Origin: Vanilla planifolia
Lineage: Eukaryota > Streptophyta > Magnoliopsida > Asparagales > Orchidaceae
NCBI GenBank assembly: GCA_023846275.1
Contig: JAIUJO010000229.1
Coordinates: 372,030-436,029, forward strand
Direction: 5' to 3'
DNA length: 64,000 bases
Part shown: positions 35,100 through 49,429 of the stretch, piece by piece
Layout: the number at the start of each line of letters is the position of its first letter
Numbering within the stretch: the stretch's first letter is position 1
The notes under the pieces: generated by a model
What the model saw: only the letters and a program-made list of their open reading frames with translations
What the model was told of the DNA's origin: nothing
The model's database searches: none
Program-made: the position numbers and the translations under genes

Positions 35100-36900
35100 C
35101 TACTTTTCATTTCAGAAGCATGTTGACCAAAACTTGTTCAAGTATCAATTTAAGCAATTGTCCTCCATGGACAATTTAATCACCTTAGAAATTCACTTGA
35201 CTCTAATACCAATAAAAACTTGGTTTATGATGAAGAAAGAATTGATATGAAAAATATTTTGCCTGATGAAATAGTATTTTCCAAAAACAATTTTATGTTG
35301 TCTTTTCACCTCAAATAAAACTTTGTTAAACATTTTCGTGTAAATTATACTTTAAAAAAAAATATTGATTATTTTTAATAATTTTAAAAAAATTGAAAAT
35401 AACAAATTTGGAAATAGTTAAAATGTACAATAATCTTTGGTGATTCAATTCATATTCAAACCTACAACCTCCCTAGAAAAAAGATATGAAAAAACAAGAT
35501 AATTATTATTGGACTTTCAAAAAAGGTGATGCTCACAAAAGTGAAATAAAATAAATAGGCCATAGCAATCCTTCAAAGAAATAAAACTTATAGAAAAAGC
35601 AAATTTATAACTAGACATTTGATTTTGATGCATATAGTAATCCTTTGCTCGATGAAATGTATAATAAAGAACAAATGTATTTTGCTTTTGCTTGAATGAA
35701 AAAATGGAGTGTTAGAGCTAGAAGATTGATGGATACAACAAATGGAAATAATAGTTAGTATAAGTTGCTAAGGCTTAAATTACGTTGCTGGAATTTTTTT
35801 TATTGTTTTGCCAATTTTATATATTAAAATAATATATTACTTATAGAAATATTTCAATGAGTGAAAGAAGTTACATGACATCCTAATTAGTCGCTATGGG
35901 TAGAATGGCTTGAGTTCAATAACTATTTAAAAATAGTTGTTTACATTAAATAATGGGTTGGGTTGCTCAATGGTGCTCATATAATTACCATTACAATCCA
36001 TCAAGCATCATTATGATTGTTTGATCCTAGGATAAATTAATAAAAATGAGAGCCGCATTTTTTATATATTCTATATCAATATATTAAAAATTGTGTAATT
36101 CGATCAAGGTAAATGGCAACCACTTAGCCATTTTTAATTGAGATAATTAAATCTCAAATTTATGTGATTGAATCAAGGAAAATGATTAATACATGAGTGA
36201 TTTTAATATGGACCATTATGTCGTAAAAAATGAATCATCAAATTACAAGATTAAATTCTACAAATTTAAGGAAGGTGAATTGTCAACCATTCGATCTTGA
36301 AAATTGCATGACCAAACGACTGAATTTAAGTATATACATTTTTGAAACGACGATGAATGATTGAACATTTGGTCACGATGACTATGAGATCACACAATTG
36401 AATTTGGATCAACATGTTTTCAAAAATACATGAATTTTAGATCATTTGATCAAACCAAAAAATCAAATAGTGCACAATTGCCTCCAAATATTTTGAGTGA
36501 TATATGCAAAATTAATTTTTAAGCCAATGTGCCACTTGAGTATGAAATGATTGGTTTAACAATTTTGACTTAAAGTATGATGTAGAAGATATGTTTTGGA
36601 TGGGAAACTACTACACTAAGAGATCCACTACAAACATTTACTTGTCTTCAATTGTCTATTGACCCATTAATCAATTAATTGAGCCCCATAATTGATTAAT
36701 CTATTTGATGTTGAGATACATGATTTGAAATACTATGCAAAAAAATAGTAAATAATATAATGTTTTTTATCATAAGAATATAATGTAAGAAATGATGGTT
36801 CAACATAAGTAACATAAGAAACAACAGAAGTTGTCAATAATTAAAATTGGTTGTTGAATAATTACTTAAATAAATAACATAAGAAAAAAAAGAAATGAAT
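35100..36900. other. Unassigned DNA with eroded repeat texture
   Basis: No gene recognised. The part 36,080-36,500 repeats phrases about atttgatcaa and attgaatcaagg, and 36,640-36,720 has tcaattgagcccc-like words that also occur near 54,880 (atcaattgagccatac). These hint at another old LTR or dispersed repeat family, but I cannot delimit it. Confidence 0.4.
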
Positions 36901-39900
36901 GACAATAAAACTCTATCCATAAATAGTCACCTTAACTCTCCTCTTGCTTTCCTATGTTGTCATACTAGGATTATAGATTATAAGGTTATGAATTACATAA
37001 TTTTTATGCAGACATCTATTGTCTAAATCATCCTCTACCTCAATCTACATATCTGAGTATGTTTTTCACTATCATGAGTCATGTACTAATACTTGGCATG
37101 CTTCACCTTTTGTATTGATCATTCCCAACAAGACTAAAGAGCATTATCTATGTCTAACTAAATTATTTTTGTAGAAAAAGTAATGACTTTCCTGTAATTA
37201 ATGGTTACATTATTTCTTTAATTTTTTGCACTTAGATTATAAAATCTTTTTCTTTAAATAAATTAATAATTTGCATCTTTCTGTTACAAATTTGTTATGG
37301 TTATCATGACAAGAGTATTTTTTTTGCAAATAAGATATAGAGTTAAAGTTTAATGGCTTAACAATTATATTATCTTGAATCTTTTGTGTATGTTAGTAAT
37401 TTTGAAATTATTTTGTATGTAACATTAACTTTGTTTAACTTATAATATCATGAAAGGATTTTTTATATTACGTTGTGCCAATAATTCAATTTTTTCATTA
37501 TAATATTTATGTATTGTTATGTATTTATTACTTTTATATTGGTAATTATTTATTTTTTGTTATTATTTTTAATATATATTTTTTAAAATTCTAAGGTCCA
37601 TTAATTTATTTTAACTAGTTTTCATAATACAATTAATTTAAAAACTCTTTCATTGCATATAGTATTTAATATGTTTTTTTGAACTGTCAATTTTGTATTT
37701 CATTTTTCTTTACATGGCAAATGTCTTGTTACATTTAATTTAATTATCATGTTATATTTTGTACATGAATTTTGGTTATGTTTGCACAATTTTTTATGAA
37801 ACTTATACTCCCTTGTTGAGTTAATTATTTGTCAAAATAAGTTTTTTAAAAAATAGCCTTTAATGTTTTTTTGAATATTTGATAATTGCATCATTAAAAT
37901 AAAAATTATTTCATCGTACCTTTTTTTCTTATGTTTTACCTATCCTATATAAAACAAATTGATGTTTCACTTTTTTTATATAGTTGTAAGTGTTTTGGAT
38001 TTTTTAAGTAGAAAAGGTCTTCAAGAATTTAAAGTTTGTCTCATTAAATAAATATTTTTAAATCCTATTGTTATGGTTGTTTATGCATTTGAGTATTATC
38101 AAAATGATATTATAGATATGATTTTTTATGACTATGCTGTCCATATAATTTGTATAGTTAATATCTTTAATTTTATGTATTATTATTACGACTATTATAA
38201 TAATTATTATTATTATTTTAAAAATATTATTTTTATAATTTTTTTTATTTTTAAATTTTTTAGCATCAAGAATTATACAACAAATTTAAAAATTTATTGT
38301 TTTCTTACCATTGTATTTCTTGTGTTTTCTATATTTGTGGACTATTTATCTTTATTGTCTCATTTATGATTTTTAAATTCTTACTATATCATTTATTAAA
38401 AATATTAACCTGTTATTCAAAAACACTAAATTCTTAAGTTCTATAACAATAATTTTAAGCAATTATTTCAAAAGTTTGATGTGTTATCACTTTTGATCAT
38501 ATTATAATATTTAAAAAAAATTGAATGTATAATATGAAGTGTACTGATTTACTTTTTTAAGTTACATTGTTTTGGCATATAATGCTTTATTTTCAATTAT
38601 TGTGCTACTATGAGAACTTTTTTAGATAGTAAGACATAAATTTTAAAATTTTAAACAATCTGTAACAATAATAATTTCCATAATTTCATAATTTTATGTA
38701 AACTAAAAAATTTGAAGTTTCTTGTCCAAAACAAATATAATTGTCAAATGTTTTACATTTTATGAACTTATTTGAACAAGTTTGTTTGACAATTAAACAA
38801 AAACAAAGATATAAAATCAAACAAAACTCTTCATATAAAATTTCTAACATTAAAAATGTGTATATTATTTTCCAAATAGTTCAAGAGTGTATTCTTTGCA
38901 TAACATTCGATTATATAAAATATTAAAAAACAAAAAAGTAAAAAAGTAGACTTCATTATTACCAAATATTTAAAAGGATTAAAATAAAAATATATAAAAA
39001 ATTGAAACATCATTCAAAATATTGAAAATATGACAATATAAATAATAAACTTTAAAACAAATAAAAAATAATTGTAATGAAAATAAACAAAGAAATTAAA
39101 ATAATTTATCAAATTCCATCTAAAGAAATCAGGGTGACTATATTTTATATTCTAGCAAATACCATAGAAGACATTTTTGGATTTAAAAATAGAAAATGAT
39201 TAATAATGCAAAATATTAAAATGATTTAATGGAGTGAGCAATATCATAAAAAAGATATATATATGTAGAAAATATAAAATATTTTAAGATGACAAAAGAT
39301 ATTACGATAACAAACAACTTCAAATATTTAAAATATAAAATAAGTTTTTGTTATACCAACAAAAACAAAAATGCTAATAAAAAAATTATATTATGACACA
39401 TTTTAAATAAAAAACTGATAAATATGTTTATTTTTCAATGATTTAAAGAAATGAAAAGATGGTCATTACTATCTTAAATCATATTTAGGTAGTGTTTAAT
39501 TTGTCTTTTTAATTTTATTTTAGAGTTCACACTAATAATAAGAAATATATTCAATATTAAGAGGAAATCACAACAGATATAATCATGAGTTTGTCTATTG
39601 TCTATAATCACAATGTCATTTAAAGGTTTTATAACACAATGACCACTAATTTATTATTTTATTTATTTTTTCAAGTATTCTCTTTTTATTATTTTAGTTT
39701 TTTAAATTAAAGTTATCCATTTATTTTCCATTACTAAAGTTTTTGGACATGTTTTATAATTATAACATTTAGCTTTTTAAATATTTTCTATATTAATAAT
39801 TTTTTTATTATAAGTTTTGAGTTTTAACATCTTTTATTTGAATTATGGCGTTTTTAGCTTGTAGTATGAAAATGTTTATTATTCATATATTGTGTAAATG

Positions 39901-42900
39901 ATTTATGTTTTTAATGCATTAATTTTTAATTATGCTAGTTATATTTTATTAATTTTTTTCATATATTTTTAGTTGTTATATTTATATTTTAAATTAAATT
40001 ATTAATTAGAATTCCAATTTTTTAGGTATGGTTTATCTTCATAAAAAGTCAATTATTTTATAAATTGGTACGAAGTACAAAATTCTTTTGATGTTGCATA
40101 ATATTTAATATTTTAATGTTTACATGAAGGTAATTTTTTATGTCATCAAAAGTTTTTAATATGAAATATTTTTTTATTATTATTTAAACTATATATATTG
40201 TGATCCTTTCTATTGTCTTTATTAGTAATAACATAATGTACAATACAATAAACCATTTTGTTTTTTTAAAATAAAATTTATTTCAAGCTAAACATTATAA
40301 TATTTCTTGTGTGCTACACCCAATAATTGACATTATGCATTATTTTTTAATTGAGATGGAAAGCACAAATAATTATTGTATGAAATCAATATACTAAACA
40401 AATAATAAATGCATTCGTGAAGTACATTGTTCGATGTTATAATGATCGACATTATCTTATGAGAAAGGTGTCCATAAATTATATTTGCCTAACATATCAT
40501 CTTTAGAGTATCATAACTAGTTGTTGAATCATCATCGATGGCTATGATTATTTTCCAATATGAAGATATCCATTTCACCGCATAAAAATTTAATTATTAA
40601 AAGTTTTCTTATAATATAATTTTTTTATAAAAATTTTATAAATATATTTTTTATTTTTAATATCTTTTTTACAAATTTGTTTTTTGAAAAATACATTTTA
40701 TTTATGCATTATGAAAATCTTATTTTAAATTTTTATACTATGAATTCATTGTTCATTTTTTTATATTTGGTATATATAATTAAATATTTTAAATAAGTCT
40801 TTATTGTCACAATATTATTTTTTTATACAATAATTTATTCTTTTAATATTATATATTTCATTTTAAAGTTTTTTGTTACATATTTTCTATTTGTTAGTAG
40901 AATGAAGTTGGACATACAACAAGAAAAAATTATGTTTGTTTATTCTACATAAAATTTAGAATACTTCAAAATTCTATGAATAAATATTAATATTTTAATT
41001 TTCTTAATTACTATAAATGCTTTAATTTTATGGTGTACAAATATATTTCTTGAGATTGTAATACTAAAACAACTTATATTGTTGTAATAACACATATAAT
41101 TTTACTTATCATTATTTTTTATTTATTTGAAAATTTTATTATTTTCATACTTCTTTTCTTATGGTCAACTCATAATTATTAAATTTCTCCTAAGAAATTA
41201 TTGTATTACATTTTGCATATTGTGAACAATTATATACAATAGTCTATTCATTATGTTTAATTTTTTTTTTTGTATTCTAATGATATTATTGTAATTACCA
41301 TGCGTGCATTTCCGCATACAATATAATAATTTATTACTTATTTATAGAAAATTTTTAATTATAAATATTCAATGATGTTTACTATAATAATTATTATGTT
41401 GTTGTAAATTTTCAAAACAGAATTATAAATAACTAAGTCTTTATGAAATTGTTTCAAATATCTTTGTCAAAACATTTCAAACATTCAATGTATTAATGTT
41501 ATGATTTTTATTATTTATTAATTTATCAATTCTAGCATTTTTGCATAGTTTGCACATTAATACCGTTACTTTTTGATATATTTGCGAATATATTTTGAAG
41601 ATGTAAAGTAACATAATATATTACGCTTTTAAATTTTTAAATTTTTTTATGAATATGTTTAGTTGGTTAGCATATTTATCATAATATTACAAAAAAATAT
41701 TTTTTATTAGTTTAAAAATTATTTTGTCATTTATTTTTCATATAAATTTTTATATTCTTATATTAACTTTTATGAAGTAAATGTTTAAATTTTAAATATT
41801 ATTTCACTTAGGTAAACCTTTATTCCTTCATTGTTTTATAATGATATTTAAATTATAAATTTTTTTTAATTTTTTTATATAAGAAACAAAACACATTTAA
41901 ACTTCTCAAATTATAAATTGTCACAAAAAATTCTTAGTCAAGAAAATATAACTATCCAGCTTAGACAAAAAAAAAATAGAACCACCAAGAATGATATTTA
42001 AGTTAAATAAAATTTTTTAATATTCAATCCTTCTATGTAAATTGTCTAAAAGATTTGGATAATGCGGGACAAATTTCAAATATAATGTTCCGTTGAGTGA
42101 TCTCGTAATGTTCAAAATATTTGGATATTTTATGATATATATGTCTTTTAGCTTTGCTTCTTGGTTCTTTTGATTTTTTTTCAGTTTAGTTATTATTTTG
42201 ATTGAAATATGACATTTTTGTTAAAATATAAATAATCTAATTATTTCTTAGTAATTGAAAACATTTGAAATTTGAATAAACAATTTCTCAATTTATATAT
42301 ATTAAAACGTTATTAATTGTTTTTATATTAAAATGTAGAATTTGAAAAATTAGATGTATTTATTATTAGATCATTTTCAATTTTTTTAATTTTTTTGAAA
42401 CGTACATTTTTTTACATACAATTGTTGGGTTGCTATTTATGAATTTTAAGCTATCCGATACCTTTTTATTTACATTTGAATATTGTGCTTTGCCATTGTG
42501 ATTTTTTTTACATTTGTTGCATAACTATTTTTAATTATAAACAGTTTGACATGTGTTTTAGTGAAACTTATTTTATTTTAGAGGACATACTTTTGTGAAA
42601 TAAAACGAATATAATTTAAAATTTTTTATTTTAAATATTTGTTTAATGTTTTGTTTTATTTAAAGTATCTTCTTTGATAAGGTTTAAAATTACTGAAAAA
42701 ATTTTCCTGTTAAATCATTGAATATTTTATTAAACAATTTAGATCATTTAATGCACTATAGCTCTCCATACATTATTTAATTCACCATATCATTTATGTG
42801 TTAATTATATTTTATTAAGAACATTTTCTTCAAATAATTGTAGATAAAGTTTTGACAATTTTTTTATTGAGACATAATTCTATTTACTTTGAAATTTTTT

Positions 42901-45900
42901 TCATTAGAATCTTACATAAATTAAAAAGTCTAAAAATTGATGTCGTGGAAGGCAAATAATTGTAACTTACAAAGTTTGTTTTATTTGTTTATCAAAAGCT
43001 AACATTGATCTTCAAACACATTGAGTTTTGTAAGCTTTATATTTTTGATAATGTAAAATATTTAAAACAATAAAAATTAGGAAACAAAAATCTATTATAT
43101 ATTTTCAATAATGTAAATAACTGAATATTAGAAATAAACTTATTTGTGTAAATATCAAATAAATTTATATACTACTCAAAACTTCGAAAATATAACAACA
43201 AAAATATATTATTTTTCTAAATTTTCATCAACAATCCTTTGGTAAATTTTGAAAATAAAAATGTTGTTTTTAAAAAAATTCAAAAATTAAAACCGCTGTA
43301 TTAAAATAAGAAAATAAAGAATTCAAAAAAATATGTAAAATCATGAAAATAATATTTAAATTTTGTCATAATGAAAGGCATATTAGCCAAAAAAGTGAAA
43401 AAATTTGAAGTAGTCAAGGAATATTAGATATGTAAACAACGTACGATAAAAAGTAATAACAATCCACTATTGCAATAATACATATAATATATTTTTGTTA
43501 ACAAAAAAGAAACTAAATATTTTTTATTTAGAATAACAATACTCTCATAAAGAAGATTCTCCACAATGATACATATAAATAGTCCAACATTATTTAAACA
43601 TTAATCGAAACTAATCAATAAATCATAAATTTAATTATATGTATGCAGCGGCCCTCCTAATACATAAATTAATGCATTAGAAAGAAGCAGAAAAGCAAAT
43701 TAATATGGTCATAAACCATCTAAATCTCTAACAAAAATAATTAATTATGAAGTATTATTTCCATTTTTGTTAAAAGCTTATACCATTCCTTTACTTGTTA
43801 TTTATTTTGGTCTATCAATTCATTTGATAATTTTTTTGTTATAAAACTTTCAATGTAGTTCACGACAAAAGTATCTTTTAGTAATTTCATTGTGGACTTT
43901 TTTTACAAACATTTATAGTATTTCATTATAATTCTAGGTATCTGTATTTTTAAATCTTTACATTTTCATTATGATTTAAAATTTTTAAATATTAAATTAT
44001 TTAGAAATATTACTGTTTTTTTTGTAAATACATAAAATAATTTATACATTCATTATGTTGGTGTTACCATTTTTCTTGTACTTTTGTATTATTTATATAA
44101 AGATAATATAATTTTTCATAAGTTAATTCTTTGATGTGATGCAATGTTTTTAAAATAATTTTGTTTTTTTATTTATAATAACTCATTTATAATTCTTATA
44201 TTAATATATGATATATAATTTTGAAGCTTTATGATATTTGTAAATAAAATAAACATTTCATGACATGTTATTTAAATAAATCTATACAATTAAGATTGTT
44301 TTTTATCATAATAGTTTTATATATTTTTGTTTCTTAAATTTTTCTATAAAATTGACCTTTTCACCTTATATTCAAATAATTCAAAATATTTTAGATTTTT
44401 TTATCTTGATTACTTTATATATTTTCATTATCACTTATTCTTCTCTTTTACTAAAATTGTTTTATACTTTTTAGATAAATCACAAAGTATCCTTTAATTA
44501 ACATTTCCGAATATGTTTTATGTATTATATAATAAAAATCATATTTCTAACAAAATATCGAATCAATATATAATAAAAATATTTGTTAGCAATTTAAAGT
44601 CAATCATTGAAGATAAATTTCTATTTTTTTCATTGCTTTTCCTATTTTATTTAATACAATAGATGCCACATTTTTATTTTGTAAGATCATTTAATATTAA
44701 TATTTTGTAGTCACATATTTGAAAACATAATATCTTTAATTATATATAGTTAATTTTATTTTAAATATTTATAATATTTTTAATTAAGTTATTATAAAAA
44801 TGATATTAATATTCTAATTATTTTTTGACCTTGATAATCTTTTATGTAAAATTGTTACTTTTAAAATTTCATCATGTTTTTCAAAGAAATCATAGTTCAA
44901 AATTAAAATGTTTTCATGATGCTATTCTTTTTATATTTTAGTGATTTTATTTAGTTATGTTATCAACAATTCAAACAAATAGTTTATTATTTTTTATTTT
45001 GCGTTAAATTGTTTGTTGTTTTTTTTATAGTTCAACGAGTTAATTTCAATTAGAATATTTTCAAATTCTTTTGTGAAATGTAAATAAAATATTTGAAACA
45101 ATTAATGCTTTCACCACTTATTGACAACAATTTTTTAAAATTTAAACAGAATAAATGAATTTTTTAGGGGCATAAATATTAAAAAAAAATTAAGATAATT
45201 TATGATTTTTAATATATGAGTTATACAGAATACTTGAAAAAAAAATATTTAAATAATGCAAAAAATGCAAATATATCAAAAAATATAAGAATAAAGAAAG
45301 TAAATTTAGCATTCTAAGAAAATAAATTGAATAAACTATATTTGTGAAGAAAAATTAAAGAATCATTTTTCTCATCATACATAGTGAGATACTACTTTTT
45401 GAAATTAACAAAATATTGAATACTAAAAAAGCGAACATAGAAAAAGGGTAGTAGTATATAAAATGATAGAAATTTAAAACATTAAAAAATATTCATAATA
45501 TTACATTAATAGATAATGATAAACACAAAATGGGGTATATTAAATATTAAATAATATTTTAAAATTTTTAAACAAAAATAATAAATAAAATTAAAAATAT
45601 GACAATATTTATAAATTGTTAATAAAAAGTGTCTCTCTATCTAAAACATGAAAAGCATGTTTTCATAAACTAAAAAAAAAGATACCACTAAATAAAGAAG
45701 AACCACACAAGAAAACATACATGATTGATCAAGTTTAATGCACTACCAAAACCATGTTCTACAATGCAAAATGCATCTTGTTATCTAGATGCACAAATTG
45801 GAAATGGTCGATATGATGTCGGAGGAGAAATGATAAAATGTTCTAACAAGCACATAAGTATTCTGTATAACCATCTTGAGCATTTGTGTTACTTTAAAAT

Positions 45901-46000
45901 ATATATTGTACTCATACAATGCATGCCTACATAACTTTCTTGTTTTGAACATAAGTTTTGAAATGTTAGATTTTTTGTTAATTTAATGACTTGGTTTGTT
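36900..46000. repeat. Extreme A+T domain with alternating T-rich and A-rich strand blocks
   Basis: Almost all A and T, but not evenly between strands. The plus strand is T-rich at about 37,200-38,650, 39,480-42,900 and 43,780-45,150, and A-rich at about 38,760-39,470, 42,930-43,750 and 45,160-45,720. The reverse complement of the A-rich blocks looks like the T-rich blocks. Recurrent short phrases such as cttttgatgttgcataatat (40,086) and ctttgatgtgatgcaatgtt (44,131) suggest a very old repeat present in both orientations. No period could be established by eye. Open frames here (for example 38,073-38,369) are poly-Y/I/F translations without meaning. Confidence 0.45.
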
Positions 46001-48880
46001 GATTTTGTTGCACATCACATCTTGAGAAATTTTCTTGATAAATATGTTTTACACATAGCTTTTAACATGTTGAGTATTCAACTATCTTAATATTTTTTAA
46101 AAAATAATTATGAATTTTATTTTTTTTATTTCAAATGAAATTATTTTTTCATTATTAAGAAATTTTTATTATGCATTACAAATATTTTAAATAGTTTACT
46201 ATAATAATGATGTGTCATTTGTTTGGTTTTAATTTTTTGTGTTCCGATTATCATTATAATACTTTTTTATTTAATTATAAGACAATCAACTCTGCATTTT
46301 TGAAGAATTAAAATTTTTTTTTATATTGGAAAGATGTTTTTTCATGAAACACAAATATTTATATGTTGGATACTAACTACCAAGCACTCATTCGATGCCA
46401 ACGAAACCTAATGTTTTTTAATAAAGATTTTTTTGAGTGATTTTTTAATCTTGCACACAAAATAAAACATTTATTAATCATTTGGAAAACTTGATCAAGT
46501 GTACACTTAGTAATTAACTTTTGAAGATAAGTTAATGTGTTTGTGGCTTTGCTCAAATGTGGCTCTACTTGTAAATTAAGGAGTCATTTTTCTAGCACTT
46601 GTTGGAATTGTTGCCTATAAAAAATTCATAATCAATTCTTTATTTTAGTTAGAATTATAAAACTTCTCTCTTTATATCTGTATGATAAAAATTATTGCAT
46701 GGTACAACTCATGAATGTTAAATTTGGGTGAACCGAATGCATGTATTTCATGCTTATTTATATTAATTTGAATGTACCTTAATAAAACTTTATTATGCAG
46801 ATTAAGTTGACTGTGGTAACGAGAGACATTCATTTACTGCACTCTTTGTACTACGTTTTAAAGTGTGTAATAATAAACATTTAGTCAAAATTATATCATA
46901 TGTTGTACCATTGATATAGTCATTTGATAATGAGAAGCTAGCCGATATTAAGTATGTGATGTAAAGTCTGAAATATCGCATAAATACAATAAGATCATTG
47001 CCAATCTAGAATCAGTTATGAGCTAGGAGTTGACTTAATTTATAGGTTAGCTAAGTTATTTGTACTTTTATGATCTTATGGTCATGTTAGTTCCATCAGA
47101 TTAATTTAGCTGAAATGTGCATTGTTGTAAGACTATACTACATAATCGTATTAATATGATCAATTTTACAAATGATTTTTAGATTGATTTTTGTCATACT
47201 AGCACAATATTAAATTCATTCCATTATGATATAGACTTATATATGTGCTTGTTTGAGTCTTTAAGCATTTGTTGGGTTTATTTATGTAATTTCTGTTTTA
47301 TCTACTTTTAGTGCAACCACAATCATTCATGATTACTATTATGTGATTCTTTTATAACATAATATATGCTATATTCTTGCATCATACAATATTTTCTTGA
47401 GAGTTAAAAAATTTTGTTGGGTAGATTTCTCTAATTACATATTATAGTGTACTTGTATAAGTAAGATACATTGAGATATTTAAAAGGAATAGATTTGGAT
47501 GGGCACTTATTATAAGAAATTATAATTTAATGCTTATTAATTTCTTTAAGTATGGAATTTAGTTGTTAGAATATTTTGATTTTCATTTATTCCTTTCATT
47601 CATATAAATGGAAGTGATTTTTGAAAGAACATGAGAATCAATCAATTATGAAGTCATTTTACATATAAAATAACAAAAAGGAAAGTTGGCTTTACCATTA
47701 CTATATTTACATTTACTCCATCAACTTTGCTAATAAATTGAAGTTTTATATATATTAACATGGCAACATTCTTTCATATTATTTAATTATTATTCAGTAT
47801 TATTTTTTTGTGGGTTATATAAACTGTAGTATTATTTCTTTTATGCGTTGAAGGAATTGTGTAAGTTGTATTACATTCTTTTGATTGAGGAAACATGTAC
47901 ATGGTCATTGTCAAAATGTTGGTGAACTTTAGTGAAATTCCTCTTACTTTGTCATTGGTAAAATGTTAACTTTTGTAAAGATAACTACAAGCTAGCCAAG
48001 GGCAAAATAAGTGTGGTTTGAAAGGTTATGCTTTTACTGACAATAGTAAAAGGGTGTTGTTATTAATGGAAGACTATTTGATGTAGGATAGATTTAGAGT
48101 TCTACTATAGTCAAAATTGGAGCCTATAATATTGGAGAACTATAATAAATTGTTAGAGAATATAAAAAGATACTATACACTAATTAGGATTAGATAGAGT
48201 ATAGTATTTTAGAACTATTCGAATATTAGCATTCCAAACTAGTGGCATATATTATTTACATGAGCAAGTGGTAGTACCTTAAGTATTAAGCATAAAATCT
48301 TATAAAGTGATTTTTGTTACATCTAATTTTATATATAAAATAAAAAAATTAAAGTAACTCAAGATAGGTTAGTTAATAAAAAGGCATAACTCTAACTTTA
48401 GCTAATAACTAAAAAATAAAAGCAACTAAAGTGCATGTCTTTTGGATGAAAATAACTTGTAGTTCCAAAGGAGATAGTGTTTGGAGCAGCAAAGATAGAA
48501 AATGTGATGACGTAATGGTTTTTGGTTAGTGGAGAAGCTTGTCTTAAAAGACTAATAAGATAATAGGATATGATTTAAAGCATTGTCAAGAAAGGTAGTG
48601 GTTTGGTGATTAGTTTAAGAGAGTAAAATGGTGGATGGAGAGATAGAGTGTTAGTAAAAATAAGTATTTTTTTCTCGCTTTCCATCATTTTCTCTCACAA
48701 GAAAAGTTAGAATCTCTCCAACTAAGACTGGGCATATATACATTTTTTTAAAGGTGAAAGTATATAAACAAAAGACATTTTTTTTATTTTTTCATCTTAT
48801 AAAGTGCTTCCATTTTATACAGACCACAAATCTTCATCAATATTTTAAAAATAATGAAAAAATCTATAACATTAATTAAA
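46000..48880. other. Unassigned A+T-rich DNA
   Basis: Less extreme in composition than the flanking domains, so possibly an eroded insertion. I recognise no coding motif on either strand. The sequence contains no open frame of note apart from chance short ones. Confidence 0.4.
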
Positions 48881-48889
48881 TTAAGGCAT

Positions 48890-49400
48890 AAACTACTACA
48901 CTTAGGTGGTGGCAATGGCGACAAAATAATGTAGTGAACGAAGTGATTCAGACAGATTGGTGCCTCGTTTTTGTTTTGTGTTTTGATGAGCTGCACTAGT
49001 AAAGACGTGCTGAAGCTTCAGCTCCACTTTTGGGCAATGTGGGTTTGACAGAGTTAATTAGTCAATAAGTCAACACGTATATTGATCTGGTCGACACAAT
49101 TTAAGTGGGTTATGAGGTGCATGGGATTGCACAAGTCATGTGGGTGTGAGAGAAGTGGCTTCAATAGCTTTTGATGATGATGCTAATGGCAGAAAATGAT
49201 GATGGAAGATGGATGACAATAAAAAAAATTTAAGTATTTTTAAACCAATTTCAATAAAATTTTGTACTGATAGACTTCTTGAACAACTACGACACTACAA
49301 ACTATACGTTTGTGAGCTAATGTCAGATGCACTTGTGTCACTATTTGAGTTCATTAAGATTAGATGTAGGCCATAGTTTTATCGAATCACCTAAAATCCT
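48890..49400 (+). repeat. Dispersed GC-elevated repeat, copy C
   Basis: A small G+C-richer island with gtcaataagtcaacacgtat, gatgatgctaatggcagaaa, gatggatgacaataaaaaaa and tttttaaaccaatttcaata in that order, paralleling copy A at 18,120-18,480. It sits within A+T-rich DNA and so is probably an insertion. The 70-codon open frame on the minus strand ending at its left edge (48,784-48,996) has no domain. Confidence 0.55.
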
Positions 49401-49429
49401 TATACGTTGCTTTTGATTTATTTTTACTT

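Noticed and set aside
38073-38369. 98-codon plus-strand frame with poly-tyrosine runs
   Set aside because: Composition artefact of the extreme A+T domain.
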